Shown: piece by piece, positions 22,829 to 34,396 of the stretch | Numbering within the stretch: the stretch's first letter is position 1 | Layout of the letters: every line of letters begins with the position of its first letter | NCBI GenBank assembly: GCA_003868215.1 | Contig: QWDQ01000035.1 | Span: 186,001 to 250,000 of the forward strand | Reading direction: 5' to 3' | Origin: Pseudophaeomoniella oleicola | Taxonomy: Eukaryota > Ascomycota > Eurotiomycetes > Phaeomoniellales > Phaeomoniellaceae | DNA: 64,000 nt | Notes under the pieces: generated by a model | Told to the model about the DNA's origin: nothing | The model's database searches: none | What the model saw: only the letters and a program-made list of their open reading frames with translations | Position numbers and translations under genes: made by a program

Positions 22829-24649
22829 ATGAGCGACAGCGTTGTGACCTCTCTAGGGATTTGCCTGTTCACGGTCAGTTCGTGACTTTACGGGAGTTTC
22901 TCGAAGAGCATCCCATGCTGATTGGTAGATCCCTGGCAGGTTGCTTGCTGGTATTTCTTCAGTGCATTATATACGACGTATCTCGGTCCTCTCGCTCATA
23001 TCCCAGGTCCGAAATTATGGGCTGCATCAAAAATACCTTCTCAACGGAGCATACTCCGAGGTCGCAGCCATTTGGACATGCTTAAAATGCAAGCTAAATA
23101 TGGTGATGTAGTACGGATCGGACCTGATGAGGTCGCATGCTTCAATTACGAGAGCTTCAGAGATATTTATACATCCAGACAAGGCCGACCACCGTTCGCA
23201 AAGGATCGAAAGCACTACATCTGCCCTCCCAATGGTGTCGATAACCTTGTTACTGCAATCGATGAAGCAACACACGCTCGCCATCGCCGACTGCTAGGTT
23301 ATGCCTTCTCAGAGAAGGCCCTTCGGGAACAGGAACCGCTCATACAAAGCTATGTGACTTTGCTTATATCGAGACTACGAGACCAAGTTCGAGGATCTTC
23401 AATGGGCAAGGTAGATATTAAGAGTTATTTCAACTTCACTACATTCGATATCATGGGTGATATTATGTTCGGCGAACCATTTGGCTGCCTCAAAGAGAGC
23501 ACGTTGCATCCGTGGATCAGCATGCTATTCGATTCGTTGAAAGCCATGTGTTACATCTCTGCCGTCAATCAGTTTCCCGGCCTAAGTGCTTTATTGGAAC
23601 GACTCATCCCAAAAAGCGCTCTGAAGCAGCAACTTGATCATTTCAATCTTGCCGCTGAGAAGGTGAATCGAAGACTCGAGCTTAAAGCAGAGAGACCAGA
23701 TGTCATAAGCTTCGCATTCCGGAATGGGATGAGAGAGGGAGATGCAACTTCAACGTCTGAAGGAGAAAGAACTATGAGCAGAGCAGAAATGCACTCAAAT
23801 GCTCAGATGTATGCCAATACTTTCCATGCACGTCGTTGTATCATGATTTCGCATGCGCTAATGTCCGGTTTTCAAGCATGATCATCGCTGGAAGCGAAAC
23901 TTCAGCAACAGCTTTGTCGGGCTGTATATACCTTCTCTGCACACACCCGAAGTACTTAGACCGCATGACGTCCGACATTCGTACCGCCTTTTCGTCTTCA
24001 GATGATATTACCATGTCGGCAATCACAAAGCTCGATTTCCTGTCAGCCATCATCGAAGAGTCTCTTCGTCTGTATCCCCCTTTTGTAACGGGCCTCAGCA
24101 GAGTGACACCGAAAGGAGGAGATATCGTCGCAGGTATATACGTTCCTGAAGACGTAGGTGAAAATCTCTATACTCGCTTCAGCAGCAGATGGGTGACGCA
24201 TATTAGTCAAACTTGAAGCTGACATCATAATTCAAATAACAGACGATAATTGCATCCCATTACTACGCATCCTTCCGGTCTCCCTCCAACTTCACATCTC
24301 CCTCCTCTTTTCTCCCCGAACGCTGGCTCAACACCGACAACCCTTCGGACTTTCGAGCCGATAAAAGGGAAGCCTTCCAACCATTCAGTCTAGGCCCACG
24401 TGGTTGCCTTGGAAAGTCGTACGTTCAACCAGCAACCTATCTCTCCCTCTCCGCCGCACCACTCAATCGCGTCGGTAACTGACTATACATAGCCTCGCAT
24501 ATGCAGAGATTAGATTGATCCTCACGAAGCTTCTCTGGAACTTTGATGTTGAACTATGCGCGGAGAGTAAAGACTGGGTGGACCAGGACGTGTTCTTTCT
24601 GTGGGATAAACCGGCTCTAATGGTGAAGTTGACAGAGAGGGAAGTGTAA
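22829..24649 (+). CDS. Cytochrome P450 monooxygenase (pisatin-demethylase-like group)
   Basis: Five exons (22829-22873, 22940-23808, 23877-24153, 24243-24418, 24493-24649) give 507 aa. The first short exon plus the start of exon 2 form a membrane anchor (SLGICLFTVACWYFFSAL) followed by the proline hinge HIPGPK. The I-helix oxygen-activation motif is AGSETSA, the K-helix ExxR is in EESLRLYPP, the PERF-like motif is FLPERW, and the heme loop is FSLGPRGCLGKS with Cys about 452. An ER-membrane monooxygenase using NADPH-P450 reductase is expected; the substrate is unknown. Intron 3 is 89 nt and the others 66-74 nt. The closest general resemblance is to fungal P450s annotated pisatin demethylase or benzoate hydroxylase, an uncertain label. 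The gene is convergent with the CAP protein gene. Confidence 0.9.
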
Positions 24650-24948
24650 GGTATAGTCAACGAACAGCAATAAAGGCAAGAGGTGGATATATTAACGACA
24701 AAAATGATTGATTCCCGGAAGGAATACTTGAAATAGCTTTTTCTATGAAGCTCAAGGAGTGCATAGGAGAAGTGGAAAGGTAGGTTGAAAATTAAGGTAA
24801 TGAAGAGTTTATTATCATGTCTAGATCTCAAGTTTCATGAACATCAATCTATATCTATGTCTATGGTTTCCCTTTCCAAAAGTTCAAGAATTTTTTGTTC
24901 CCCAAACGCCGAACCATGCTAAAGAAGACAAAAGCACGCGAACCTGAC

Positions 24949-25791
24949 CTAGTAGCTGATGCTGACAACGCTAGCCGGTGGAGCAGGCTCGCCCTTGGTC
25001 GCGGGCAAAACGTTGGCCGGGAAGTTAGACTCAGGCAGGATGTTGCCGTTGTCGTATTCGCAGACGAGGTAGTATGGGCCGTATGGGTCCAAGTTACCGC
25101 AAGTGGTAGCCCAACCGCAGCCAACCTTGGTGACATCCTTCCAGACGAGCTGCGAGAAGTGACCCCAGGACTCGAAGGTCGAGAAGTCGGGCTCGGCATA
25201 GTTCTTGTACGAGTGGATCTCGTTGTACCAGAGGTAGACGTAGTAGGCTGGGTTGTTGTAACCACCGGCCGCGAGGTTTTCACCGTATGGGCCACCCGAG
25301 TGCTGGAAGACGCACTTGTCGGCGTACGACTGCGCGTACGAGGCGAGTTCGGAGGACCAGCTGATGGGGCCGGCTTGGTTGAGGGCGCGGTACTCGTTGG
25401 TCGACCGGAGGATAAGGTCGATGAAGGACTGGTCGAGGTAGCCTTGGTTGACGGCAGCGGCGGGAGTGGAAGGCTTGGGAGTGTTGACGATGTGGTTCGG
25501 GCTGGCGGTAGGCTTTTGTTGAGCGGCCGCGGACACCTTCATGGCTGCATGGGCGGCTGCTTTTGTAGGAGTGGTCTTTGGTGCAGCAGCAGCAGACACC
25601 TTCATGGCTGCATGGCCGGCTGCTTTTGTAGGAGCGACCTTGGAAGACACCTTCATTGCGGCGTGCTTGGGAGCAGTGGCAGGGTCTCTGGCGTCAAGGC
25701 CGGCGTCACCAGCTACCACAGTGTTGATGGCTGCAGCATCAACGGCGACGGCTGCCACAAGGGCGGAAGTCAATGCGGTGTAGAACTTCAT
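24949..25791 (-). CDS. Secreted CAP-superfamily (PR-1/SCP) protein
   Basis: An intronless 280-aa protein. A signal peptide, MKFYTALTSALVAAVAVDAAA, leads into a Lys/Ala/Thr-rich stretch with three copies of an HAAMKVS motif (near residues 43, 60 and 81). The CAP domain covers about residues 120-265. It has the STNEYRALNQAGPISW opening, the HSGGPYGENLAAGG loop, GHFSQLVWKDVTKVGCG with the signature His, and YLVCEYDNGN. Six or so cysteines are extracellular-like. Fungal relatives (yeast Pry1-3) bind sterols and fatty acids and are exported. The N-terminal repeat is encoded by direct DNA repeats and is unusual for the family. Its promoter side begins with a TGA microsatellite just before the start codon. 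Confidence 0.93.
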   Translation of the reverse strand: MKFYTALTSALVAAVAVDAAAINTVVAGDAGLDARDPATAPKHAAMKVSSKVAPTKAAGHAAMKVSAAAAPKTTPTKAAAHAAMKVSAAAQQKPTASPNHIVNTPKPSTPAAAVNQGYLDQSFIDLILRSTNEYRALNQAGPISWSSELASYAQSYADKCVFQHSGGPYGENLAAGGYNNPAYYVYLWYNEIHSYKNYAEPDFSTFESWGHFSQLVWKDVTKVGCGWATTCGNLDPYGPYYLVCEYDNGNILPESNFPANVLPATKGEPAPPASVVSISY

Positions 25792-26791
25792 GATGATGAT
25801 GATGATAAGAAAGATATAAGATAAAGATTGATATGAAGTGATGATAATAGTACTGTACTAGATATACAGATAAAACCGTTTACTGTTTGATGATGATGAT
25901 GATGTCCAACAACTCCCATCTCAACCCCCGGTGGAAGCCTCATTATATACACATCCATGCCTCTCTGATCCAACGACTATCTCAAATCCATCCAACGGCG
26001 TTGACTTAGCCATCATGACAATTTCCTCTCCCTCAAAATTTCCCAAAAGGGTAACCGGCCTCCGAACAATGGCAATCACAAATCATTAGTGGAGCCACGA
26101 AACAAAGAAAAACGATCTGTCATGACAGTTCGGAAGAAGTGTTAATCCGGTCTAACAAAAGGGCCCGCTTCCCTAGGGCTGGCCTTTGTTTGTTTTGTCC
26201 CAAGGGTTTGGGTTGGGCTGGAAATCCCGTAGTAATTGTGCCAGAGTTCTACCGACGGTGTTCTAGTCGTTTTCCTCATTTGGGGATTTGACATGGGAAG
26301 ACCAAGTGCAGCGATTAGGCACGCCCGGCCGGTCCTACAATTTTCCGAACAAGAAGGGATCATCTTCATCGGATTCCAGCGGTTTGGTTTGGGTTTGCTT
26401 TGGCAGATTCGGCATATTGGGATCAAGATCTGGTTACTCGACGTTGGAAGATGCAATTTGGATCTTGGTTCTTTCCGGCCGTGGTCCGCATTGGGGAAAG
26501 TGGGGTAAGGAGGTGGAGGAGAGAGAGAGGAAACTTCGACGGAAGGGAAAAACAAAGGAATTCATCATAACTGTTTTCTTGAAGGTTTTGAATTTACTTG
26601 AGGAGGATGTATTTTTCGAAAGTAAGTCAATGTATTAGGAAGTTATCACTGAGTGGGTTGTACGAAGTCAACGGTTGGGTTGGATTGGGTTGGATTCTCG
26701 GCCGTTGCAGTCTAAGTGTGTGCATACTCTCAACGACACGATATCTCTCCACTACAATTATACACTCTCCAAAAAAGAAGAAACACAGATG

Positions 26792-26792
<1 letters not shown>

Positions 26793-26826
<34 letters not shown>
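26793..26826. repeat. (GAT)n microsatellite
   Basis: Around eleven perfect GAT triplets in gene-free DNA. Confidence 0.9.
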
Positions 26827-27605
26827 CAGCTTTCTTGATCGCATTGGACCTGAGATACAACAATAACGTGGTATGGATGATATGATGCTTGGTGCACTCA
26901 TCAAGAACCCATCAGAGAGGTAAAAAGAGGAGTAAAGCAGATAGATCGATAGAGAGATATCTACTACAGTCCTGTAAACAAGTAAACAAGTAAACAACAA
27001 CTTCTTAACCACTAACTATAGCATAACATCAGCTACTTTAGGTAGAGTGTATGCTATATCCAAGTACCTATCTACCAACATATCAAACCAAAAAACAAAC
27101 ACTTCCTTCTTTCCTCCCCTGCTTCCTTCCGATGATGGCACGGGCACGAGCCGAGAGAGACCACCCATCCATCTCCATCTAGCTCCATCTGGACCAATCT
27201 TCCATACCTCTAGTGTGGAAGAATTGTACCAGAAGTCGAGACTCACTCAAAATCCATCATACCCCCACATGGGGAGATCTAGAGATGTTGTCATGATAGC
27301 TTGTACACAGCCACACACAGGCGTCCAAACCCTCAAATCATCAACGTCAGAGAAACAGTATACCCGAACTTTTTCTAGAACTTCACCAAAAAAGACAAAA
27401 AGAACATCATCACTCAATAAACCGTTCGAGATTGTATGAAACGAAAACCCAACCCGTTCGCAGCCATTGAAGAACCCCCTTCCCTTCTCTCTTTTTTATA
27501 CTTTTATATATAAACTTCTCCCTTGGGGAATCTCTTAAACTTCCATTATTATTTTTTTGTCCAAAAGGACCATATGTGTGAAAAGATGGAGGGGATACAA
27601 AGAAA

Positions 27606-27640
27606 GGAAAACGGAAACGGAAACGGAAACGGAAGGGAAA
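27606..27640. repeat. GGAAAC tandem array
   Basis: A short run of GGAAAC hexamers that decays into related GGAAACGAAAC sequence. Confidence 0.75.
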
Positions 27641-27900
27641 GGAAACGAAACGGGTTCTGGAGAAAAAAAAGTCTGAAATATCTCCATATCCTACCTACCT
27701 AGGTACATACTCAGCCTCATCATTCCTGATCCTCATCCTCAAAAGTCAAAAGTCAAAATATTACTACCTAGTAAATGGGATTTACTTTTGAAAATGAAAC
27801 CAATGATGCAAAACCAAACCAATCACGAATAACATCACCATCATCATCATCATCCTCCTTCTACTATCTACCTAGGTACGTACCTAACCTACTCCATGAT

Positions 27901-27923
27901 CTCTCTCTCTCTCTCTCTCTCTC
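27901..27923. repeat. (CT)n microsatellite
   Basis: A CT dinucleotide run of about eleven units in the gene-free region. Confidence 0.9.
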
Positions 27924-28492
27924 GCTCGGAGCGCTCCGACACCGAAGAAGAAAAGAAGAAAGATCTTCCCCTGCACCCATTGGCGGCGGGCTTTGTTCAG
28001 GGTACTTGGACTGCACAGCCTTGCTTCTGGAACAAAATAGAACAAAATGGAATACACCACCGCGGAGAAAGGAAGTTTCTGTTGGTAAAAGAGCAATTGT
28101 CCTACTCTCTCTCTCTCTATTTTGTGGCGTTTTCGGTTCGATTCGATATGGGAGTTAGTTCCCTTGTTCATACTATCTATTCAATCAGGACGGAAATAAT
28201 ATAATTGATTGTTTTCTTGAAAATGGGCCATTGCTTTCTATGGTAGGTCTACTATATGCCGTCATTCGATTTCGTATTTCGGACCCACCACAGCCTTCCA
28301 GGAATGTGGCTGTATTTCGGGCGTTGGCGAACCATTGAGTTGATGCACATCCAACTGTGAAATTGGTGCTCAAATCAGAGTTGAGACCAAATGAAGGGTC
28401 CTGTTACATTGTTGTCCTGGCACATCCGCTAAGGCAACGTCATGCTTATTCGTAAACTTGTACAAGCTGAAAAGCAAATAGCAAATCGCCAT

Positions 28493-30272
28493 TCATGTGG
28501 TACCATCTTCATCGTCGTCGTGAGATTCAGAATGCGATTCGAGCCGTGTACTGCCCTGCGGAGGAAATCTTGAGAACAACAAAATACCAAACCCGAACAG
28601 GGCGACACTCGCGTTGCATATAAACACCAAGTATGTCTTACCGATACTTGCAAAGCCGGCAAAGACGAGTCCGAACAGGAATGTCGTTGAAAGTCTTGCG
28701 ACCATCTCAACTAACGCAATCGCGCTGAGAGCATCGGTGCGTTCGCTTGCTGGGCACATTTGCAAAATGACGCCCTTCGCAGCTGAGGCGGTTCCGGCAC
28801 CGAATGGAAGGAGTGCACCGATCAGGTACATTTGCCAGCCTTCCTTGACGAAAGTCGCACCGAGGGTGAGGAGTCCATCAACCAAAAGACTGAACCTTAC
28901 GAATATGAGGTCGAAGTCGTATGTCATTTGCTCATCGGTAAGCTTTGGCGCCATGACATCCTGCTCCTCCTCGTCTTGCATCGCTCGCGTCAACTGCTCT
29001 TGCTCTGTTTGCGCATCATCATCCGGACTTTGATCCACCTCCGCGTTAAGTTGCGTCTGCTTTGCAGCGTCACGCTTCTCCATGAAATGCCGACCGGCAG
29101 CAATGATCTTTGGAAAAGCGAGCACAAGGAAGACACCCCGCAAGAACGAATGTGAAGAGACCAAGTAGCTGTTCCGCTTGGTGCCGAACCCAAATATGTC
29201 CGTGGCATACATTTGGAGCAGAGTTGGTATATATCCGGTGGCGAGCACGGCCAAGAAGACACCAGCAGCAAGGATGAGCGGGCCATATTCTCTTTGTATA
29301 CGACCATCCCTCAGAACCCACTTTGCCGGCAGAATGGATCTAAGAGGGCCAAAGGCACGTGAGATTCCAGCTTTCTTTTTCGATCCAGACTTTTCTTTCG
29401 TTTGCGGTGGTATCCAGGGCAGAACCAACAGTACATAGACCGTCGATGCAAGGAATAACGCAAGAGTTACTTGGAACGGTGTGATAATGCTGAATGCATC
29501 TGCAAGTAGACCTCCCACCAGGAATCCGACTGCACTTCCAAACATGTTACAGCCTTGCAATCGACCAAGGTAACCTGTCCGTTCTTTGTGCTCTGTCACC
29601 TCGGCGACGTAGGTGTTGAGAGCAAGCAAGTAACCGGTCGGACCACCGATGATGGTAATGACTTGCGAGCATTGAACAATAATGATGCCCACACTACCTC
29701 CCATCATCACCCCAACATTTTGCACGGCGAGACGAGCAGCCGGCCAGAACACTTGCAGTGCAAGAGCAGACCTTACCCCCATTCGTTTGATACATTGGCC
29801 GGTGATGAAGAGGTTCGCTACACCAAAGAAAGTTGTTGAGCATCCCAGAAGCGAGACAGCACGTGCAGTGCCTGCTTCAATTTCCGGAATGGAACATCTA
29901 TCAGTGCCATGTGGGGATCGGGTTCCTTGATGTGATTCGTAGTATGCTTCACACGTCATCAAGCGAAACACGTAAACGAGCCTGTGCACAATCAGTGACG
30001 GTAACTTGATCAAAAGAGGGAGATGATTTGAAAATGTGGGAAAAGGCCAGGCAGCGTGAGAGGAGATACCATAAAGAGAGATATTCCAAGGTGGCTTACG
30101 GGACCTGTGTTACACCAAAAGACAAGGAAACCAAGAAACCACAGAGCAGGACTCTATGTATCGGCTGCAAGAACGCTCTGCGTGGCGGTGCTTCATCCTG
30201 TTTCGTGATGAGTGGTGTTGTCTCGGACGTTGCAATCGTCTTGGCGCCGTCCTGACTTGGCTCTGAAGTCAT
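28493..30272 (-). CDS. Major facilitator superfamily transporter (SLC46-like)
   Basis: Two exons (30100-30272 and 28493-29981) separated by a 118-nt intron give 553 aa. About twelve hydrophobic segments are visible, for example LLCGFLVSLSFGVTQV, VGIIIVQCSQVITIIGG, FLVGGLLADAFSI, PLILAAGVFLAVLATGYI and MYLIGALLPFGAGTA. The early MTCEAYY motif and the acidic loop between helices 6 and 7 (SPDDDAQTEQEQ; DEEEQDVMAP) fit a fungal group related to SLC46/tetracycline-type carriers. The substrate is unknown. The start is the first ATG (MTSEPSQDGAKT); an upstream TTG was rejected. The gene is divergent, 1.6 kb apart, from the sugar-carrier gene. Confidence 0.87.
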
Positions 30273-31911
30273 CCCGAACGCAACAAGAGGTTGCTGTATA
30301 TGTCCCGGAAACAAGTTAAAAAAGGAGGAAGAAGGAATACAAGTTTCACCCAGAGATATGCAGGACAGCGAGGCACTATCTTCGGAATCCCACGATAAGT
30401 TCGGTGCCAGATTATGATGCCATTTCCTGGATAGGAAGGTACACCGTAAGGTATTGATTAGGGATTTCCTGATTGTAACGTTCTTGGATTTCGCCGAAGA
30501 GATAAGAGAGAGTCGAATTCCGTTCCACGTTGACGTTTGGATTCCGGGTAACGCTAACAGATCCCGGCCCGAAGATAGAACAAGTCTTACTTTTGACTCT
30601 CAAGCTATCAAATGCTCATTCATTGCCAGTAGAGGGTTTGTCGTGCTGTTGTTGTCCTTTCAATGTCGACTTCCAAGCTCCTCACCGTTTCGTTGATAGA
30701 AGATCGTTATCTCTCGGCAGATAGTCCGGAACGGACATGAGCGCCATTCGGACAGTGTAGCGTCGCCTGTTTCTCTGATGAGATATAATAGAACCAATCA
30801 TAATACCCGTATATTGATATGAGAGCTGAGTCTCAAAATACAGACTGTCGTTCAAATGGCCTTTTCATATTTAAGATACCATGTTCCAATCCAAGATGCT
30901 TAGTCACCACCTTGAATACATACACGCTTCAGAACCTCCAACGAAAGTCATCCCGTCCCATCCTTCTCTCTCTGATCTGAATAGAGTATTGGCCGCTATC
31001 CATCGCGTCTGTTTACCAATGTATTTATATATTTCACAAACTGAATCAATCGCTTACCCTTGACCTTGAACATCTCTCATGCTAAAAAGGAATACCCCTC
31101 TTTGAACTCCGGTCTGGTTCATCCTTCCCCCGCAAAACTCTCGGACTACCCGGAGGGGGTTTGGTTTGCGGGGACCCCAGGGTCGTTTTAGGGTTCATTA
31201 ACCGAAATGTGGCATACAATCCCGGCATGGTTGGTTATTTGGCTTTGAATGGGGGTTTATGGGGGTCTTGAGGTTGGTTAGCGTGCCGTTTGATGAGGAT
31301 TACTTCGAGATGGTGGCCGTGAACATCTAATGGGCTGGATGGCCTTGCAGAACAGTTTGGAAACAAAGCCTCGTCGAGGTAGGTGAGATGTTGCGCGATG
31401 CTCATACAATGTTGCCTTGTATACAAGGGGTTTGGAGGATATCTTGGAACGCAACTTTTCCATCCTCGACATTCAGCAAGAAAAGAAGAAAGTGCATCCT
31501 GAGCAACGTCATATCTTGATGGCGTTGTGTCTGGTCCCAAGCTCACATTTCATTTGCTACTGCTGCTACACAATTTTACCGAACAGTCGTTCGTACACCC
31601 GCCTCCCCCACCGGAGTACAGGGACTACTATCGCAGACGATTCTCCGGTGGAGACCCAGCAATGTCATGTTTGGGTCACGCTGAGCCCTCATGACCAATC
31701 GGCAAGCCCCCCTTCGGGTGTATAGCACCAGGGTTTAGAACGGTCTTATAACAATCTTGTAAGACTACTTATGGTCCCTCATTATCCAATCCGAAGGGTA
31801 CCGTCGCGATCAACTGTTCTTGTATATGATGTTGAAGCTGAAACTATTCCAACAGAAATCCGCAACTCTTTCGGACCTGAAATTCTGTTACTCATCAATA
31901 GGTGAATAAAG
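30273..31911. other. Intergenic region between divergent transporter genes
   Basis: About 1.6 kb separating two divergent MFS genes. No exon could be supported; frames are short and lack hydrophobic or domain patterns. It should hold both promoters. Confidence 0.45.
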
Positions 31912-33917
31912 ATGGAGGACGAGAAAGTCATCCCGACCGAGCGCGAGCTCGAGCGTTTCGAATTGAGCAATCCCGAAGTCCTTAACCTCATTCACCGTGC
32001 CCAAGAGAGCGACGCAGCCGATCGATTGTTGACGGTGCGTCAGGCGTTAAAGAAGTACAAAAAGGCCGTCTTTTGGGCCATGTTCTTGTCCACCAGCTTG
32101 ATCATGGAGGGTTACGATCTAGTCATTGTCAGTGAAAGAACCAACCCCCTGAAACCTTGTAACTTGTTTGACTATGGAGGCTGACGTCGCGAACGAGAAA
32201 AAGATCACGTCGTTTTACGGCCAAACGCAATTCCAACAGCGATTCGGTGTAACGGATCCGAAAACAGGGTTAAAGGCGATTCCTGCGAGGTGGCAATCCG
32301 GTCTGTCCAATTCTTCTGTCTGCGGCCAGTTGATCGGACTCCTGGTCAATGCATACAGCCAAGACAAATACGGCTGTCGTCCGACCATGATGGCCTTTAT
32401 GGCTTGGATGGCCGTGATGATCTTCATTCCCGTCTTCGCGCCGTCTTTGGGGATCTTGGCTTGGGGGGAAGTGATGTGTGGTATATCGTGGGGTGTTTTC
32501 CAAGTTCGAATGCCTCGAAATCAAAATAAGTAAATCCCAGCTGACGAAGTCCTAGACCTTGTCCACGACCTACGCTTCCGAAGTCGTCCCGACCGTTCTC
32601 AGACCTTACGTCACGGCATATGTCTGCATGTGCTGGGGCGCTGGGATTCTTCTCTCCTCTGGTGTAGTTCGCGCCGTAGCAGGTCTCGAAGGGGACCTCG
32701 GTTGGCGACTCCCCTTCGTCCTGCAATGGATCTGGCCAATCCCTCTGATGATCGGTGCCTACTTGGCACCGGAATCTCCCTGGAATGCCGTCCGGCGAAA
32801 TAAAATCGAGTTGGCCAGAAACAGCTTGATCCGTCTCCATCGAGATGGTCCGGAAAAGGAACAGGAGGTCGACGCTACCCTCGCGTATATCAGACACACC
32901 ACAGAGATGGAAAAGGCCGAAACAGCCGAGGCGAGTTTCCTCGAGTGTTTTCAGGGGACAAATCTGAGACGGACAGAAATCGTGAGCAGACATTTATCCA
33001 ATCCCATTGCACGGTGGAAATTGAAGAGCTGACTTGCACTCTCCAGAACTGCGTCGTCTGGGCCGCCCAGGTCCTCTGCGGCAACGCCATCCTCAGCTAC
33101 GCCGTCGTCTTCCTCGAAGCCGCCGGCTTCTCCGAATTGCAAGCCTTCGACGTCAACATCTCGCTCTCGGCCTGCTACATCATCGGCGGCATCATCTGCT
33201 GGTTCCTGTTCCCGCACCTCGGCCGCGCGACCATCTACATCAGCGGCATGACCTTCATGTTCTTCTGCCTCATCGCCATCGGCGGGCTCGGTTTCGCGCA
33301 CAGCAAGGACGCGCAGCTTGCGATCGGGATCTTGCTCGTCATCTCGACGCTGTGCAACATGATCACCATCGGACCCGTGTGTTATCCGATCGTCGCCGAG
33401 ACGCCGTCGGGGAGATTGAGGTACAAGACCATCGTGATCGGCAGATTCGTGTATAACCTCACGACGATATTCTCCAACTCCGTGACACCTCGCATGATCT
33501 CTTCTCTCTGTAAGTTTCTGACTCCCGTTACCCATTTCCCTGTTTCTTTCTTCTCTCCCCTTTACCCAACCCATCCCCCACACGCTAACCCCCTCCCTCC
33601 AATCAAGCATGGAACTGGGGCGCCAAAGCCGGCCTCTTCTACGCCGGCACCAACCTCCTCTGCAACATCTGGTGCATCTTCCGCCTCCCCGAAACCAAAG
33701 ACCGCACCTTTGGCGAAATCGACCTGCTCTTCGACAACGGCGTGCACGCGCGGAAATTCAAAGCTACCAAAGTTGACCGTAAGTATTCACCACAAGCTTC
33801 GTTTGGGGAGGGAATTATTGCTAATTCCAAAAAAAAAAAAATATAGAATTCGCGCATCAGAGTGAATATGTACCGAAGACGGATGTGGAAGTCGAGCATT
33901 TGGAAAGTGTTGCTTGA
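31912..33917 (+). CDS. MFS sugar transporter, alpha-glucoside/maltose permease type
   Basis: Six exons (31912-32127, 32204-32503, 32556-32981, 33047-33509, 33608-33778, 33847-33917) give 548 aa. The N-terminus, TVRQALKKYKKAVFWAM, and MEGYDLVIITSFYGQTQFQ are typical of fungal maltose/alpha-glucoside proton symporters (Mal/Agt/MalT group). Other marks are PARWQSGLSNSSVCGQL, the loop 2-3 DKYGCRP variant of the DRxGRR motif, the central PESPWNAVRRNK and the end motif PETKDRTFGEIDLLF. Twelve membrane helices are expected in the plasma membrane. Intron 2 has an unusual GTTCGA donor, and intron 1 a GTCAGT donor. The gene is convergent with the ABC transporter gene, 479 bp apart. The exact sugar cannot be assigned. 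Confidence 0.88.
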
Positions 33918-34396
33918 AAAAAGGAAGGCGGGATAGATGATGTTGGTAATGGAAGGGGGGGGGGAAGCGTTCTGTCTTTCTTGATTGCGTATTATTGCGT
34001 TCGTTTGTTCTCCGTTGCTATCATGTAGCGGATCTGATCGAGTTATATGAAGGGGAAAAGAAGTCCTAAGAGCTTATCTGTGAAGCGTCCCATCTTTTCT
34101 ACCTAGACTCTCGGTAGTTCCATCATACAGAGGCTACCTAGGCTCGGACCGAAAAAGAAAAACACTACAGGATTTTTGGATCACTTTATGGGTGTAAGAA
34201 TAATACATTTGCAACGTATCTGACTACTTAATGTACCTCTTATCTCTGTCTAATTCCCCGCCACTGTACTTATAGTCTAGTCTACAGTCAAATTTCTAGG
34301 TTTCCATCACGAGAAGTGTGGTTTCGTCGTCCTCTTGTCGATGATCCATTCTGAACCGCTCCCAGTGATCCAGCAAGTAATGTACATTTAGGAAAC
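33918..34396. other. Intergenic region between convergent genes
   Basis: This is the shared 3' region of the sugar carrier and the ABC transporter. Only untranslated and terminator sequence is expected; no coding frame is supported. A G run lies near 33955. Confidence 0.5.

Larger units (their letters stand above)
25792..28492. other. Long gene-free region rich in simple repeats
   Basis: About 2.7 kb with no supported gene. It contains GAT repeats near 25790-25803, 25889 and 26793-26826, a GGAAAC array near 27606-27640, a CT run at 27901-27923, and scattered CCTAGGTA motifs. Frames of 80-140 codons exist (for example 26142-26555 minus) but their composition follows the repeats and no domain is visible. 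Confidence 0.55.

Noticed and set aside
24895-25824. Plus-strand frame of 309 codons opposite the CAP gene
   Set aside because: Antisense shadow; the minus strand has a signal peptide and complete CAP signature.
26142-26640. Overlapping open frames of 90-137 codons
   Set aside because: No recognisable domain or splice structure, and sequence is low in complexity (repeated GGTTTGG).
32951-33610. Minus-strand 219-codon frame across the sugar carrier
   Set aside because: Shadow of the GC-rich transporter exon; charged, repetitive composition with no family.
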